Below the pieces are notes generated by a model. It was not told the DNA's origin, searched no databases, and saw only the letters and a list, made by a program, of their open reading frames with translations. From Rhodanobacter sp. 67-28 (lineage in GTDB: Bacteria; Pseudomonadota; Gammaproteobacteria; Xanthomonadales; Rhodanobacteraceae): DNA of 64,000 bases. Position 1 is the first letter of the stretch, and the number at the start of each line of letters is the position of its first letter. The DNA lies in the NCBI GenBank assembly GCA_001898415.1, contig MKTU01000026.1:64376-128375 (forward strand), in the 5' to 3' direction. Shown piece after piece: positions 18,016 through 27,349 of the stretch. Made by a program: the position numbers and the translations under genes.

Positions 18016-18042
18016 ATGACGACTACGTGCTGCCACGACTGA
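18016..18042 (+). CDS. Putative thrS leader peptide (three Thr codons)
   Basis: An 8-codon frame, MTTTCCHD, has three consecutive threonine codons (ACG ACT ACG) straight after ATG, in the leader of thrS. It ends 27 nt before an intrinsic terminator (18070-18091). ACGCCTT (18051-18057) can pair, with one bulge, with AAGGGCGT (18071-18078), which would block the terminator stem. A ribosome stalled on the Thr codons would leave ACGCCTT free; one reaching the stop codon would cover it. This is the logic of ribosome-mediated attenuation. No good ribosome site precedes the ATG, which is the main weakness. Inferred, not established. Confidence 0.35.
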   Translation: MTTTCCHD

Positions 18043-18069
18043 CCGCCACCACGCCTTCGTTTGTCAAAG

Positions 18070-18091
18070 AAAGGGCGTCAAGCCCTTTTTT
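18070..18091 (+). terminator. Intrinsic terminator / possible attenuator upstream of thrS
   Basis: AAAGGGC (18070-18076) pairs with GCCCTTT (18082-18088) around a 5-nt loop, and the T-run extends to 18091. It ends 23 nt before the thrS ATG, too close for a promoter to fit between. It is therefore probably read through under control rather than being the end of the upstream gene's transcript, whose stop is 150 bp away. Confidence 0.7.
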
Positions 18092-18114
18092 GCTTTTCAA
18101 GAGAAGCTTTCGCG

Positions 18115-20016
18115 ATGATCGAGATTACGCTCCCCGACGGCAGCAAGAAGCCGTTCGAACACCCCGTCACCGTGCAGGACGTGGCCGCTTCGATCGGCGC
18201 CGGCCTGGCCAAGGCCACGCTGGCCGGCAAGGTCGACGGCAAGCTGGTCGACGCCAGCTTCCCGATCGAACACGATGCCAGCCTGCAGATCGTCACCGAG
18301 AAGAGCCCGGAGGCGCTGGAGATCCTGCGCCACTCCACCGCGCACCTGATGGGCCAGGCCGTGCAGCGGCTGTTTCCGGGCGCGCAAGTCACCATCGGCC
18401 CGGTGATCGACAACGGCTTCTACTACGACTTCGCCTACGAGCGCCCGTTCACGCCCGAGGATCTGCCGAAGATCGAGGCGGAGATGCACAAGATCGTGGC
18501 CGAGCAATTGCCGGTCACGCGCAGCGTGAAATCACGCGACGAGGCGGTGGCGTTCTTCCGCGGCCTGGGCGAGAACTACAAGGCCGAGATCATCGAGGGC
18601 ATCCCGGCCGACCAGGATCTGTCGCTGTATTCGCAGGGCGAATTCACCGACCTGTGCCGGGGGCCGCACGTGCCGAACACCGGCAAGCTGCATTCGTTCA
18701 AGCTGATGAAGGTGGCTGGCGCTTACTGGCGCGGCGACTCGAACAACGCGATGCTCAGCCGCATCTACGGTACCGCCTGGCTCAACGACAAGGACCTGAA
18801 GGCCTACCTGTTCCAGCTGGAAGAGGCCGAGAAGCGCGACCATCGCAAGATCGGCAAGCAGCTGGACCTGTTCCACCAGCAGGAAGAGAGCCCGGGCATG
18901 GTGTTCTGGCACCCGAACGGCTGGGCGATTTGGCAGCAGGTCGAGCAGTACATGCGCGGCGTGTACCGCAGCAGCGGTTACCAGGAGGTGCGTTGCCCGA
19001 TGGTGCTGGACGTGTCGTTGTGGAAAAAGTCGGGGCACTGGGACAATTACAAGGAGAACATGTTCTTCACCGAGTCGGAGAAGCACACCTTCGCGCTGCG
19101 CCCGATGAACTGCCCTGGCCACGTGCAGATCTTCAATGAGGGCCTGCGCAGCTACCGCGACCTGCCGCTGCGCTATGGCGAGTTCGGCGGCTGCCATCGC
19201 AACGAGCCGTCCGGCGCGCTGCACGGCATCATGCGCGTGCGCGCGTTCACCCAGGACGACGGCCACATCTTCTGCACGCCCGGGCAGGTCGAGCCGGAGG
19301 TCACCGCCTTCCACCGGCAGGCGATGCAGGTCTACGCCGATTTCGGTTTCGACAAGATCGAGGTGGCTCTGGCGCTGCGTCCGGACCAGCGCATCGGCGA
19401 CGACGAGGTATGGGATCGGGCCGAGGCCGCGCTGCGGGGTGCCTTGGCGGCTGCCGGGGTAACCTGGACCGAGCTGCCGGGCGAGGGCGCCTTCTACGGC
19501 CCCAAGATCGAGTACCACATGCGCGATTCGATCGGCCGCGACTGGCAGGTCGGCACCATGCAGGTGGATTTCATGATGCCCGAGCGGCTGGGCGCCGAAT
19601 ACGTGGACGAGCACTCCCAGAAGCAGCATCCGGTGATGCTGCACCGGGCCATCGTGGGGTCCATGGAGCGTTTCATCGGCATCTTGATCGAGCACCATGC
19701 CGGCCTGCTGCCGACCTGGCTGGCGCCGGTCCAGGCGATGGTGTTCAGCATCACCGATGCGCAGGCCGGTTACGTTCGCGAGGTCACGCAAGCCCTTGTC
19801 GACAAAGGTTTCCGGGTACAATCGGATTTGCGCAACGAGAAAGTCGGCTATAAAATCCGCGAACATACGATGCAGAAAGTGCCTTATCTGCTCGTGGTCG
19901 GCGACCGCGAGAAAGAGACGGGGGCGGTTTCTGTCCGTACCCGTTCCGGCGAGGATCTGGGCAGCATGCCGCTGGCCGATTTCATCGGGCGACTGGAGAC
20001 CGAAACCCGGCGTTGA
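18115..20016 (+). CDS. thrS: Threonyl-tRNA synthetase
   Basis: ThrRS charges tRNA-Thr and edits misactivated serine. The 633-aa protein has an N-terminal TGS domain ([14 protein letters not shown]), an editing domain with [17 protein letters not shown] and [12 protein letters not shown], and a class II core with [12 protein letters not shown] (zinc-binding Cys) and [20 protein letters not shown]. The C-terminal anticodon domain is present ([14 protein letters not shown]). ATG 18115 begins the TGS domain directly; upstream in-frame codons run through the terminator hairpin. infC follows after 44 bp. Regulation by attenuation in the leader is possible. Confidence 0.98.
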   Translation: MIEITLPDGSKKPFEHPVTVQDVAASIGAGLAKATLAGKVDGKLVDASFPIEHDASLQIVTEKSPEALEILRHSTAHLMGQAVQRLFPGAQVTIGPVIDNGFYYDFAYERPFTPEDLPKIEAEMHKIVAEQLPVTRSVKSRDEAVAFFRGLGENYKAEIIEGIPADQDLSLYSQGEFTDLCRGPHVPNTGKLHSFKLMKVAGAYWRGDSNNAMLSRIYGTAWLNDKDLKAYLFQLEEAEKRDHRKIGKQLDLFHQQEESPGMVFWHPNGWAIWQQVEQYMRGVYRSSGYQEVRCPMVLDVSLWKKSGHWDNYKENMFFTESEKHTFALRPMNCPGHVQIFNEGLRSYRDLPLRYGEFGGCHRNEPSGALHGIMRVRAFTQDDGHIFCTPGQVEPEVTAFHRQAMQVYADFGFDKIEVALALRPDQRIGDDEVWDRAEAALRGALAAAGVTWTELPGEGAFYGPKIEYHMRDSIGRDWQVGTMQVDFMMPERLGAEYVDEHSQKQHPVMLHRAIVGSMERFIGILIEHHAGLLPTWLAPVQAMVFSITDAQAGYVREVTQALVDKGFRVQSDLRNEKVGYKIREHTMQKVPYLLVVGDREKETGAVSVRTRSGEDLGSMPLADFIGRLETETRR

Positions 20017-20060
20017 ACGCCGAACGGTCTGTTTCATCACTTCTTCTGGAGGATCGTGGT

Positions 20061-20585
20061 ATCGCAACCACCGACAACAAGGGCAATCGTCGCAACCTGG
20101 AAATCCGCGTGCCGCGGGTGCGTGTCATTGGCGCAGATTCCGAGCAACTCGGCATCCTGACCCGTGACGAAGCGCTGGCGCTGGCGCAGGAAGCCGGCAT
20201 GGATCTGGTCGAGATCCAGCCCAATGGCGATCCGCCCGTATGCCGCATCATGGATTACGGCAAGTTCAAGTTCGAAGCCCAGAAGAAAGCCCAGGCCGCC
20301 AAGAAGAAGCAGAAGCAGGTCGAGATCAAGGAAGTGAAGTTCCGTCCGGTCACGGACGTGGGCGACTACCAGATCAAGCTGCGCAACATGCTTCGCTTCC
20401 TGGAAGAGGGCGACAAGGTCAAGGTCACCATCCGCTTCCGCGGCCGCGAGATGTCGCACCAGGATCTCGGCCAGAACCTGGCCCGCAAGATCCAGGAAGA
20501 CGTCGGCGACAACGGCCAGGTCGAGTCGTACCCCCGGCTCGAAGGGCGCCAGATGGTCATGATGATCGGGCCCAAGAAGAAATAG
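20061..20585 (+). CDS. infC: Translation initiation factor IF-3 (ATC start)
   Basis: IF-3 keeps ribosomal subunits apart and checks start-codon pairing. The likely start is ATC 20061, eight bases after a strong GGAGG (20048-20052), giving 174 aa beginning (M)[19 protein letters not shown]. No ATG lies in a suitable place; a TTG at 20013 overlaps the thrS stop but has no ribosome site. Rare start codons (ATT in E. coli) let IF-3 repress its own translation, so ATC fits autoregulation. Motifs: [33 protein letters not shown] and the lysine-rich end GPKKK. rpmI and rplT follow, the standard operon. Confidence 0.95.
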   Translation: MATTDNKGNRRNLEIRVPRVRVIGADSEQLGILTRDEALALAQEAGMDLVEIQPNGDPPVCRIMDYGKFKFEAQKKAQAAKKKQKQVEIKEVKFRPVTDVGDYQIKLRNMLRFLEEGDKVKVTIRFRGREMSHQDLGQNLARKIQEDVGDNGQVESYPRLEGRQMVMMIGPKKK

Positions 20586-20881
20586 GCTGTTCGCCTTTGC
20601 GGGAGTTCGCTCGCGGGCAATGCTCCTTTTGCCGTGTCTCCCGGAGCGGCCGCCCTCAATTGGGTAGCGGGCAAGCCCCGTGCCCTCTCCCCAATCCTCT
20701 CCGGAGGGGGAGGAGGCACGCGTCGGCACTTCGTGCTGGCGTTTGACCTTTTGAACCCGTATGATTACGGGTTCGACCCGCCGGAAGGGTCGTGCACCGG
20801 TCATGGCAGGACGGAAAGAGCAACCCGCGGTTGCCGCCAGATCAGTCAGAAACGGGATCATTCCCACTCAAGGAGCATTCC
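20586..20881 (+). other. infC-rpmI intergenic leader
   Basis: This 296-bp gap has no convincing gene. It holds a REP-like remnant (20682-20717) and a hairpin AACCCGT / ACGGGTT (20754-20773). TTGACC (20743-20748) lies nearby but lacks a well-placed -10. An AAGGAG site (20871-20876) precedes rpmI. In other bacteria this region binds L20 to control rpmI-rplT; whether these hairpins do that is untested. Confidence 0.45.
20682..20717. repeat. REP-like CCCTCTCC hairpin
   Basis: GCCCTCTCCCC (20682-20692) is nearly complementary to GGGGGAGGAGGC (20706-20717). It resembles the CCCTCTCC / GGGAGAGGG hairpins at 51322-51344 and 53525-53548 and is probably a decayed member of the same family. Confidence 0.5.
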
Positions 20882-21079
20882 ATGCCCAAGATCAAGACCA
20901 ACCGGGCGGCTGCGAAGCGTTTTCGCAAGACCGCATCCGGCAAGATCAAGTGCGGCCACGCATACAAGTCGCACATCCTGACCAAGAAGTCGACCAAGCT
21001 GAAGCGTGGTCTCCGTGCCCCGAACCACCTCAAGGCGTGCGACGCGCCGGGCGTGGCTCGCATGCTGCCGTACTTGTGA
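20882..21079 (+). CDS. rpmI: 50S ribosomal protein L35
   Basis: L35 is a small basic protein of the large subunit. The 65-aa product starts [20 protein letters not shown] and ends [16 protein letters not shown], both conserved across bacteria. ATG 20882 follows an AAGGAG site. rplT begins 11 bp downstream. Length is the family standard. Confidence 0.98.
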   Translation: MPKIKTNRAAAKRFRKTASGKIKCGHAYKSHILTKKSTKLKRGLRAPNHLKACDAPGVARMLPYL

Positions 21080-21090
21080 GGAGATAGACC

Positions 21091-21450
21091 ATGGCTCGTG
21101 TAAAGCGTGGCGTCACCGCTCGTCGTCGTCACAAGACCATCATCGGCCGCGCCAAGGGCTACTACAACGCCCGCCGCAAGGTCTTCCGCGTCGCCAACCA
21201 GGCCGTCATCAAGGCTGGTCAGTACGCCTATATCGGCCGCAAGCAGCGCAAGCGCCAGTTCCGTGCACTGTGGATCGTGCGCATCAACGCTGCCGCGCGC
21301 ATGTTCGGGCTGTCCTACAGCCGCCTGATCAATGGGCTGAGCAAGGCCGGCATCACCATCGACCGCAAGGTCCTGGCTGATATCGCCGTGCATGACATCA
21401 AGGCGTTTGGGGCCATCGCTGACAAGGCGAAGGCCGCCCTGGCTGCTTGA
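21091..21450 (+). CDS. rplT: 50S ribosomal protein L20
   Basis: L20 binds 23S rRNA early in 50S assembly and often represses its own operon. The 119-aa protein has the basic N-terminal helix ([32 protein letters not shown]) and the globular end ([25 protein letters not shown]). A GAGGAG site precedes ATG 21091. Two hairpins follow the stop codon: a small one at 21451-21466 and the strong terminator at 21483-21522. Confidence 0.98.
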   Translation: MARVKRGVTARRRHKTIIGRAKGYYNARRKVFRVANQAVIKAGQYAYIGRKQRKRQFRALWIVRINAAARMFGLSYSRLINGLSKAGITIDRKVLADIAVHDIKAFGAIADKAKAALAA

Positions 21451-21469
21451 TCGTCGCTTGCGACGATAG

Positions 21470-22543
<1,074 letters not shown>

Positions 22544-22550
22544 GAGTGAA

Positions 22551-22636
22551 TCGGGAATAGGGAATGGGGAATAGTTGGAGCCGCGTGCTCGTGCTTTTCC
22601 CATTCTCTATTCCCTATTCCCTACTCCCTATTCCCG
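22551..22636. repeat. GGGAATR inverted-repeat element between pheS and pheT
   Basis: The left arm (22551-22574) consists of GGGAATA/GGGAATG heptamers and is complementary to the right arm (22599-22636). The loop holds GGAGCCGCGTGC and GCTTTT. It lies wholly between the pheS stop and the pheT start. Each arm has four G-runs of three or more on one strand, so G-quadruplex formation is possible as well as a hairpin. It has the same design as the element at 25894. Confidence 0.85.
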
Positions 22637-22647
22637 GACTTCAATCC

Positions 22648-25080
22648 ATGAAATTCTCCGAAAATTGGCTGCGTGAACTGGTCGAGGTCAAGGCTGACCG
22701 TGCGGCATTGGCGCATGCGCTGACCATGGCCGGGCTGGAGGTGGAAGAGCTCACGCCACTGGGCGAGGGCCTGGCCGGCGTGGTGGTGGCCGAGATCGTC
22801 GCAGCCGAAAAGCATCCGCAGGCCGACCGGCTGCAGGTGTGCAAGGTCGATGCAGGGCAGGGCGAGCCGCTGCAGATCGTCTGCGGTGCGCCGAACGCGC
22901 GGGTGGGCATCAAGGTGCCGCTGGCCACCGTTGGTGCGCAGTTGCCCGGCGATGTTTCGATCAAGGCGGCCAAGCTGCGCGGCGTCGAGTCGTTCGGCAT
23001 GCTTTGCTCGGCGAAGGAATTGGGCATCGATGCCGATGCCTCCGGCCTGCTGGAACTGCCGCTGGATGCGCCGGTGGGCCAGCCGCTGGTTGCCTACCTC
23101 GACCTGCCCGATGCCAGCTTCGAACTGAAGCTCACCCCGAATCGCCCCGATTGCCTCGGCCTGCTCGGCCTGGCGCATGACGTGGCTGCGCTGTTCGGCA
23201 GTCACGTGAAGACCGTCGCGCAGGCGGCGGTGCCCGTGAGCAGCGAAGCGCGCCGCGGCATCCGCCTGGAGGCGGGCAAGGATGCGCCGCGCTATCTCGG
23301 GCGCATCATCGAAGGCATCGACCTGGCGGCAAAAACGCCGTTGTGGCTGGCCGAGCGCCTGCGCCGAGCCGGCCTGCGCCCGATCAACGCGGTGGTCGAC
23401 GTCACCAATTACGTGATGCTGGAACTGGGCCAGCCGCTGCACGCGTTCGACAACGACACGCTGGACGGCGACATCGTGGTGCGCCATGCGCGCGCCGGCG
23501 AGACACTGAAGCTGCTCGATGGCAGCGAAGCAAAGCTGGATGACGGCTTCGTGCTGATCGCCGATGAGAAGAAAGCGCTGGCGGTGGCCGGCGTGATGGG
23601 CGGTCACGACTCGCGCGTCACCGACGCCACGCGCAACGTGTTCCTGGAGTCCGCGCACTTCGCCCCGGCCGCGATCATGGGCCGCGCGCGCAAGCTGGGC
23701 TTGCACACCGACGCCTCGCACCGCTTCGAACGCGGCGTCGATCCGGGCTTGCCGCGTCGCGCGCTGGAGCGCGCCAGCGAACTGCTGCTGGCGATCGCCG
23801 GCGGGCAGGCCGGCCCGGTGCTGGTGGCCGAGAACGCCGCCGACCTGCCGCAGCCGGTGCCGGTGACCTTGCGCCGAGCACGCCTGAAACGCGTGCTCGG
23901 GGTGGACGTGGCCGACGCCGAGGTGGCACGCATCTTCACCGCGCTGGGCATGCGGGTGGAAACGATCGGCGATGGCTGGCGGGTCACCGCGCCGAGCAGC
24001 CGCTTCGACATCGAGCGCGAGGAAGACCTGATCGAGGAGGTCGCGCGCATCTTCGGCTACGACAAGATTCCCACCCATTCGCCGTCCGGCGCGCTGGTGC
24101 TGGCGATCGAGCCCGAAGCGCGCATCAACGAGCTGGCGCTGCGCGAGCAATTGGCGGCACGGGGTTACCACGAAGCCGTCAACCTGTCGTTCGTGGCGGC
24201 CGAGTTGCTCTCCCGCTGGGGCTTCAACGAACAACTGGTGCCGCTGGCCAATCCGCTGTCGGCCGACCTGGCGGTGATGCGCCCCTCGCTGCTGCCGGGC
24301 CTGGTCGAGGCGTTGCGGCACAACCGCGCACGCCAGCAGGGTCGCGTGCGCCTGTTCGAAGTGGCGCGGGTGTTCCGGCAAGGCGCGGCCGGGTGCGAGG
24401 AGCCGGGCATCCACGGCCTGACGCATCCGCAGGCCGGCGAACCACCGGTGGAAACCCCCAGCCTGGCCGTCGTGGCCAGCGGCAACGCGCGCGCCGAGCA
24501 ATGGGGCGAGCCGTCGCGCCTGCTCGATTTCCACGATCTCAGGGGCGACCTGGATACGCTGATCGCCTGGGGCGGCGAGCCGGAGCGCTGGTCGATCCAT
24601 GCCGATGAGCTGCCGTCCTGGCTGCATCCGGGCCGCGGCGCCCGGGTCGCGCGCGACGGCGAGACGGTCGGCTATCTCGGCGCCCTGCACCCCCGGCTGG
24701 CGCGGGAGCTCGATCTTGGCCCCGACGTGCATGTGCTGGAGGTGGCGCTGGAGCCGCTGCTGGCCCGCCGCCTGCCCCGGGCGACCGCGATCCCGCGATT
24801 TCCTGCGGTGCGCCGCGATATCGCGATGGATTTGCCGGAAAGCGTCAGCTGGTCACGGATCGAGCACACCGTTCGCGGCACGCTGGGCGCGCGGTTGCGG
24901 GAGCTGCGGCTGTTCGACCGCTACAGCGGCAAAGGCGTCGAAGCAGGCCGAAAGAGTCTCGCTATGGGCTTGATTTTGCAGGACGCTTCACGCACCCTTA
25001 CAGACGACGACGCGGATCACTGGGTACGCGAAGCGGTGAACGCGTTGGAGCAGACATGCCAGGGGAAACTGCGAGGATGA
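22648..25080 (+). CDS. pheT: Phenylalanyl-tRNA synthetase beta subunit
   Basis: PheT recognises tRNA-Phe and edits misacylated tyrosine. The 810-aa protein has the EMAP-like tRNA-binding domain (about 40-150: [18 protein letters not shown]), B3/B4 editing domains ([35 protein letters not shown]), B5 and core domains ([19 protein letters not shown]) and a C-terminal anticodon-binding domain ([18 protein letters not shown]). ATG 22648 ([12 protein letters not shown]) is the standard N-terminus. ihfA starts 1 bp after the stop codon, the conserved pheST-ihfA arrangement. Confidence 0.98.
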   Translation: MKFSENWLRELVEVKADRAALAHALTMAGLEVEELTPLGEGLAGVVVAEIVAAEKHPQADRLQVCKVDAGQGEPLQIVCGAPNARVGIKVPLATVGAQLPGDVSIKAAKLRGVESFGMLCSAKELGIDADASGLLELPLDAPVGQPLVAYLDLPDASFELKLTPNRPDCLGLLGLAHDVAALFGSHVKTVAQAAVPVSSEARRGIRLEAGKDAPRYLGRIIEGIDLAAKTPLWLAERLRRAGLRPINAVVDVTNYVMLELGQPLHAFDNDTLDGDIVVRHARAGETLKLLDGSEAKLDDGFVLIADEKKALAVAGVMGGHDSRVTDATRNVFLESAHFAPAAIMGRARKLGLHTDASHRFERGVDPGLPRRALERASELLLAIAGGQAGPVLVAENAADLPQPVPVTLRRARLKRVLGVDVADAEVARIFTALGMRVETIGDGWRVTAPSSRFDIEREEDLIEEVARIFGYDKIPTHSPSGALVLAIEPEARINELALREQLAARGYHEAVNLSFVAAELLSRWGFNEQLVPLANPLSADLAVMRPSLLPGLVEALRHNRARQQGRVRLFEVARVFRQGAAGCEEPGIHGLTHPQAGEPPVETPSLAVVASGNARAEQWGEPSRLLDFHDLRGDLDTLIAWGGEPERWSIHADELPSWLHPGRGARVARDGETVGYLGALHPRLARELDLGPDVHVLEVALEPLLARRLPRATAIPRFPAVRRDIAMDLPESVSWSRIEHTVRGTLGARLRELRLFDRYSGKGVEAGRKSLAMGLILQDASRTLTDDDADHWVREAVNALEQTCQGKLRG

Positions 25081-25081
25081 G

Positions 25082-25381
25082 ATGGCGCTGACCAAGGCGG
25101 AAATGGCCGAGCGGCTTTTCCTCGACGTGGGCCTCAACAAGCGTGAGGCCAAGGAATTCGTGGATGCCTACTTCGAGGTGGTGCGTGGTGCGCTGGAGAA
25201 CGGCGAGCAGGTGAAGCTGTCCGGGTTCGGCAATTTCGACCTGCGCATGAAAAACCAGCGGCCGGGGCGCAACCCCAAGACCGGCGAGGAGATCCCGATC
25301 TCCGCGCGGCGGGTGGTGACCTTCCGACCGGGGCAGAAACTCAAGGTGAGAGTCGAAAGCTATGCTGGATCAAGGGAATAA
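25082..25381 (+). CDS. ihfA: Integration host factor alpha subunit
   Basis: IHF-alpha pairs with IHF-beta to bend DNA at specific sites. The 99-aa protein has the DNABII fold: [13 protein letters not shown], then [30 protein letters not shown], where the beta-arm carries the intercalating Pro in GRNPKTG, and [12 protein letters not shown]. It sits 1 bp behind pheT and overlaps the merR-type gene by 20 bp, so all are probably on one message. Confidence 0.98.
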   Translation: MALTKAEMAERLFLDVGLNKREAKEFVDAYFEVVRGALENGEQVKLSGFGNFDLRMKNQRPGRNPKTGEEIPISARRVVTFRPGQKLKVRVESYAGSRE

Positions 25382-25718
25382 CACCGAACTGCCGGCCATC
25401 CCGGCCAAGCGCTACTTCACCATCGGTGAAGTGGGCGAGCTGTGCGGTGTGAAGCCCCACGTGCTGCGTTACTGGGAGCAGGAGTTTCCGGCCCTCAACC
25501 CGGTCAAGCGCCGCGGCAACCGCCGCTACTACCAGCGTCACGACGTGCTGATGATCCGTCAGATCCGTTCGCTGCTGTACGACGAGGGTTTCACCATCAC
25601 CGGTGCGCGCGCGCGCCTTGAAGGCCCGCAGGCACGGCTGGAATCGAGCATGTCGCACCAGATCGTGCGCCAGGTGCGGATGGAGCTGGAGGAAGTGCTG
25701 ACGTTGCTGCGCCGCTGA
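25362..25718 (+). CDS. MerR-family transcriptional regulator
   Basis: The 118-aa protein has a MerR winged-helix domain at residues about 17-85 ([53 protein letters not shown]) and a short C-terminal coiled coil ([13 protein letters not shown]-like end). There is no metal-binding Cys region, so it belongs to the short, ligand-unknown MerR group commonly found directly after ihfA in gammaproteobacteria. The ATG at 25362 overlaps ihfA by 20 bp, so translation is likely coupled. Target genes are unknown. Confidence 0.92.
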   Translation: MLDQGNNTELPAIPAKRYFTIGEVGELCGVKPHVLRYWEQEFPALNPVKRRGNRRYYQRHDVLMIRQIRSLLYDEGFTITGARARLEGPQARLESSMSHQIVRQVRMELEEVLTLLRR

Positions 25719-25771
25719 GCGACATCACGCTTCCGGCAGCGCACCACAAGCTGCTAGAATCGCCGTTTCGT

Positions 25772-25848
25772 CGGGGCGTAGCGCAGCCTGGTAGCGCATC
25801 TGCCTGGGGGGCAGAGGGTCGTCGGTTCGAATCCGGCCGCCCCGACCA
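25772..25848 (+). tRNA. tRNA-Pro (GGG)
   Basis: This is a 77-nt cloverleaf with encoded CCA. The acceptor CGGGGCG pairs with CGCCCCG, the D-arm is AGCGCAGCCTGGTAGCGC, and the anticodon stem TCTGC / GCAGA has loop CTGGGGG giving anticodon GGG. The T-arm has GGTTCGAATCC. A TAGAAT -10 lies at 25755-25760. It is followed by a terminator at 25856-25889. Confidence 0.97.
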
Positions 25849-25855
25849 ATGGTTT

Positions 25856-25889
25856 GACATGAAAGAGGCGCCCACTGGGCGCCTTTTTC
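25856..25889. terminator. Terminator after tRNA-Pro, bidirectional
   Basis: AGGCGCCC (25866-25873) pairs with GGGCGCCT (25877-25884), followed by TTTT. The stem extends outward through GACATGAAA / TTTCATGTC with one mismatch. It can end tRNA-Pro transcription on the plus strand and serA transcription on the minus strand. Confidence 0.88.
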
Positions 25890-25893
25890 ATGT

Positions 25894-25993
25894 CGGGAAT
25901 AGGGAATGGGGAATAGGGAATGGAGGAGCCAGAGCCGCGGTCCGGCAACTGCTTTTCCGATTCCCTATTCCCCATTCCCTATTCCCTATTCCC
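25894..25993. repeat. GGGAATR inverted-repeat element between tRNA-Pro and serA
   Basis: Heptamer repeats GGGAATA/GGGAATG on the left (25894-25923) are complementary to the right arm (25959-25993). The 35-nt loop includes GGAGCC, GCCGCGG and CTGCTTTTCC, matching the loop of the copy at 22551-22636. It ends 4 bp before the serA stop codon. G-run spacing allows G-quadruplexes on either strand. Confidence 0.85.
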
Positions 25994-25997
25994 AGCC

Positions 25998-27230
25998 TCA
26001 ATACAACACCCGGCTGCGCAACGTCCCCGGAATCGTCGCCATCTGCGCCTTCAACGCATTCGCCTGGGCCTCGTCGGCGCTGACGTCGATCACCACGTAG
26101 CCGACTTCGCTGTCGGTCTGCAGGAACTGCGCGTCGATGTTGAGGTTGCCGGCGGAGAACAGTTCGTTGATGCGCGACAGCGTGCCGGGCACGTTGCGGT
26201 GGATGTGCAGCAGGCGGCGGCTGTGCGGGTGTTCGGGCAGGGTGACCTCGGGGAAGTTCACCGCCGACAGGGTGGAGCCGTTGTCGCTGTAGCGCACCAG
26301 CTTGCTGGCCACCTCGATGCCGATGTTGTCCTGCGCTTCCAGCGTGCTGCCGCCGATGTGCGGAGTCAGGATCACGTTGTCCATGCCCGCCAGCGGCGAG
26401 ACGAAGGCGTCGTCGTTGCCTTTGGGTTCGAGCGGGAACACGTCGATCGCCGCGCCGGCCAGCCGCTTCTCGCGCAGTGCCACGGCCAGCGCATCGATGT
26501 CGACCACGCTGCCGCGCGAGGCGTTGATCAGCATGGCGCCGGCGTGCATCTTCGCCAGTTGTTCGGCGCGGATCATCAGCTGCGTGGCCGGGGTCTCGGG
26601 CACGTGCAGGGTGACCACGTCGGCGCGTTCCAGCAGTTCGTCCAGGCTGGACACCGCACGGGCATTGCCCAGCGCCAGCTTGGTCTCGATGTCGTGGAAG
26701 ATCACCCGCATGCCCAGGCTCTCGGCCAGTACGCCGACCTGGGTGCCGATGTGGCCGTAGCCGACGATGCCGAGCACCTTGTCGCGCGTCTCGTAGCTGC
26801 CGTTGGCCGACTTGGCCCAGCCGCCGCGGTGGCATTGCGCGTTCTTCTGCGGAATGCCGCGCAGCAGCATGATCGCCTCGGCAATCACCAGTTCGGCCAC
26901 GCTGCGGGTGTTGGAATAGGGCGCGTTGAACACCGGCACGCCGGCCAGGCGGGCGGCGCCCAGGTTCACCTGGTTGGTGCCGATGCAGAAGCAGCCCACC
27001 GCGATCAGCCGCTTGGCTTGCGCCAGCACTTCGGCGGTGAGCTGCGTGCGCGAACGGATGCCGATGATGTGGGCTTCGCCGATGCGCGCCTTGAGTTCGT
27101 CCTCGGGCAGCGACTTGGCGTGCAACTCGACCTGGCTGTAGCCGGCCCGATGGAATACCTCCACCGCGCTGGCGCTGACCCCCTCCAGCAGCAATACCTT
27201 GATGTCCTGGCGCGGATAGGAGGTCTGCAT
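25998..27230 (-). CDS. serA: D-3-phosphoglycerate dehydrogenase
   Basis: SerA oxidises 3-phosphoglycerate with NAD+, the first step of serine synthesis; many SerA enzymes also reduce 2-oxoglutarate to D-2-hydroxyglutarate. The 410-aa protein has the substrate domain (IKVLLLEGVSASAVEVF), NAD-binding GIVGYGHIGTQVGVLAE, active-site LINASRGSVVDIDAL and LTPHIGGSTLEAQ, and a C-terminal ACT domain (HIHRNVPGTLSRINELFS) for serine feedback. ATG 27230 gives exactly the E. coli length. It is divergent from a D-2-hydroxyglutarate dehydrogenase-like gene, and the 119-bp gap probably holds both promoters. Confidence 0.97.
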   Translation of the reverse strand: MQTSYPRQDIKVLLLEGVSASAVEVFHRAGYSQVELHAKSLPEDELKARIGEAHIIGIRSRTQLTAEVLAQAKRLIAVGCFCIGTNQVNLGAARLAGVPVFNAPYSNTRSVAELVIAEAIMLLRGIPQKNAQCHRGGWAKSANGSYETRDKVLGIVGYGHIGTQVGVLAESLGMRVIFHDIETKLALGNARAVSSLDELLERADVVTLHVPETPATQLMIRAEQLAKMHAGAMLINASRGSVVDIDALAVALREKRLAGAAIDVFPLEPKGNDDAFVSPLAGMDNVILTPHIGGSTLEAQDNIGIEVASKLVRYSDNGSTLSAVNFPEVTLPEHPHSRRLLHIHRNVPGTLSRINELFSAGNLNIDAQFLQTDSEVGYVVIDVSADEAQANALKAQMATIPGTLRSRVLY

Positions 27231-27349
27231 CTTCGTGGCGTGTCCGGTGGCGGCGGTCGGTCCAGAGTAGGCGAGGAATTGCCGCACTGCAACACTGGAC
27301 GCGCTCCGGCGCGGCTGGCAGTCTGTGTGGATGCCCCCGGAGCCGCCGC

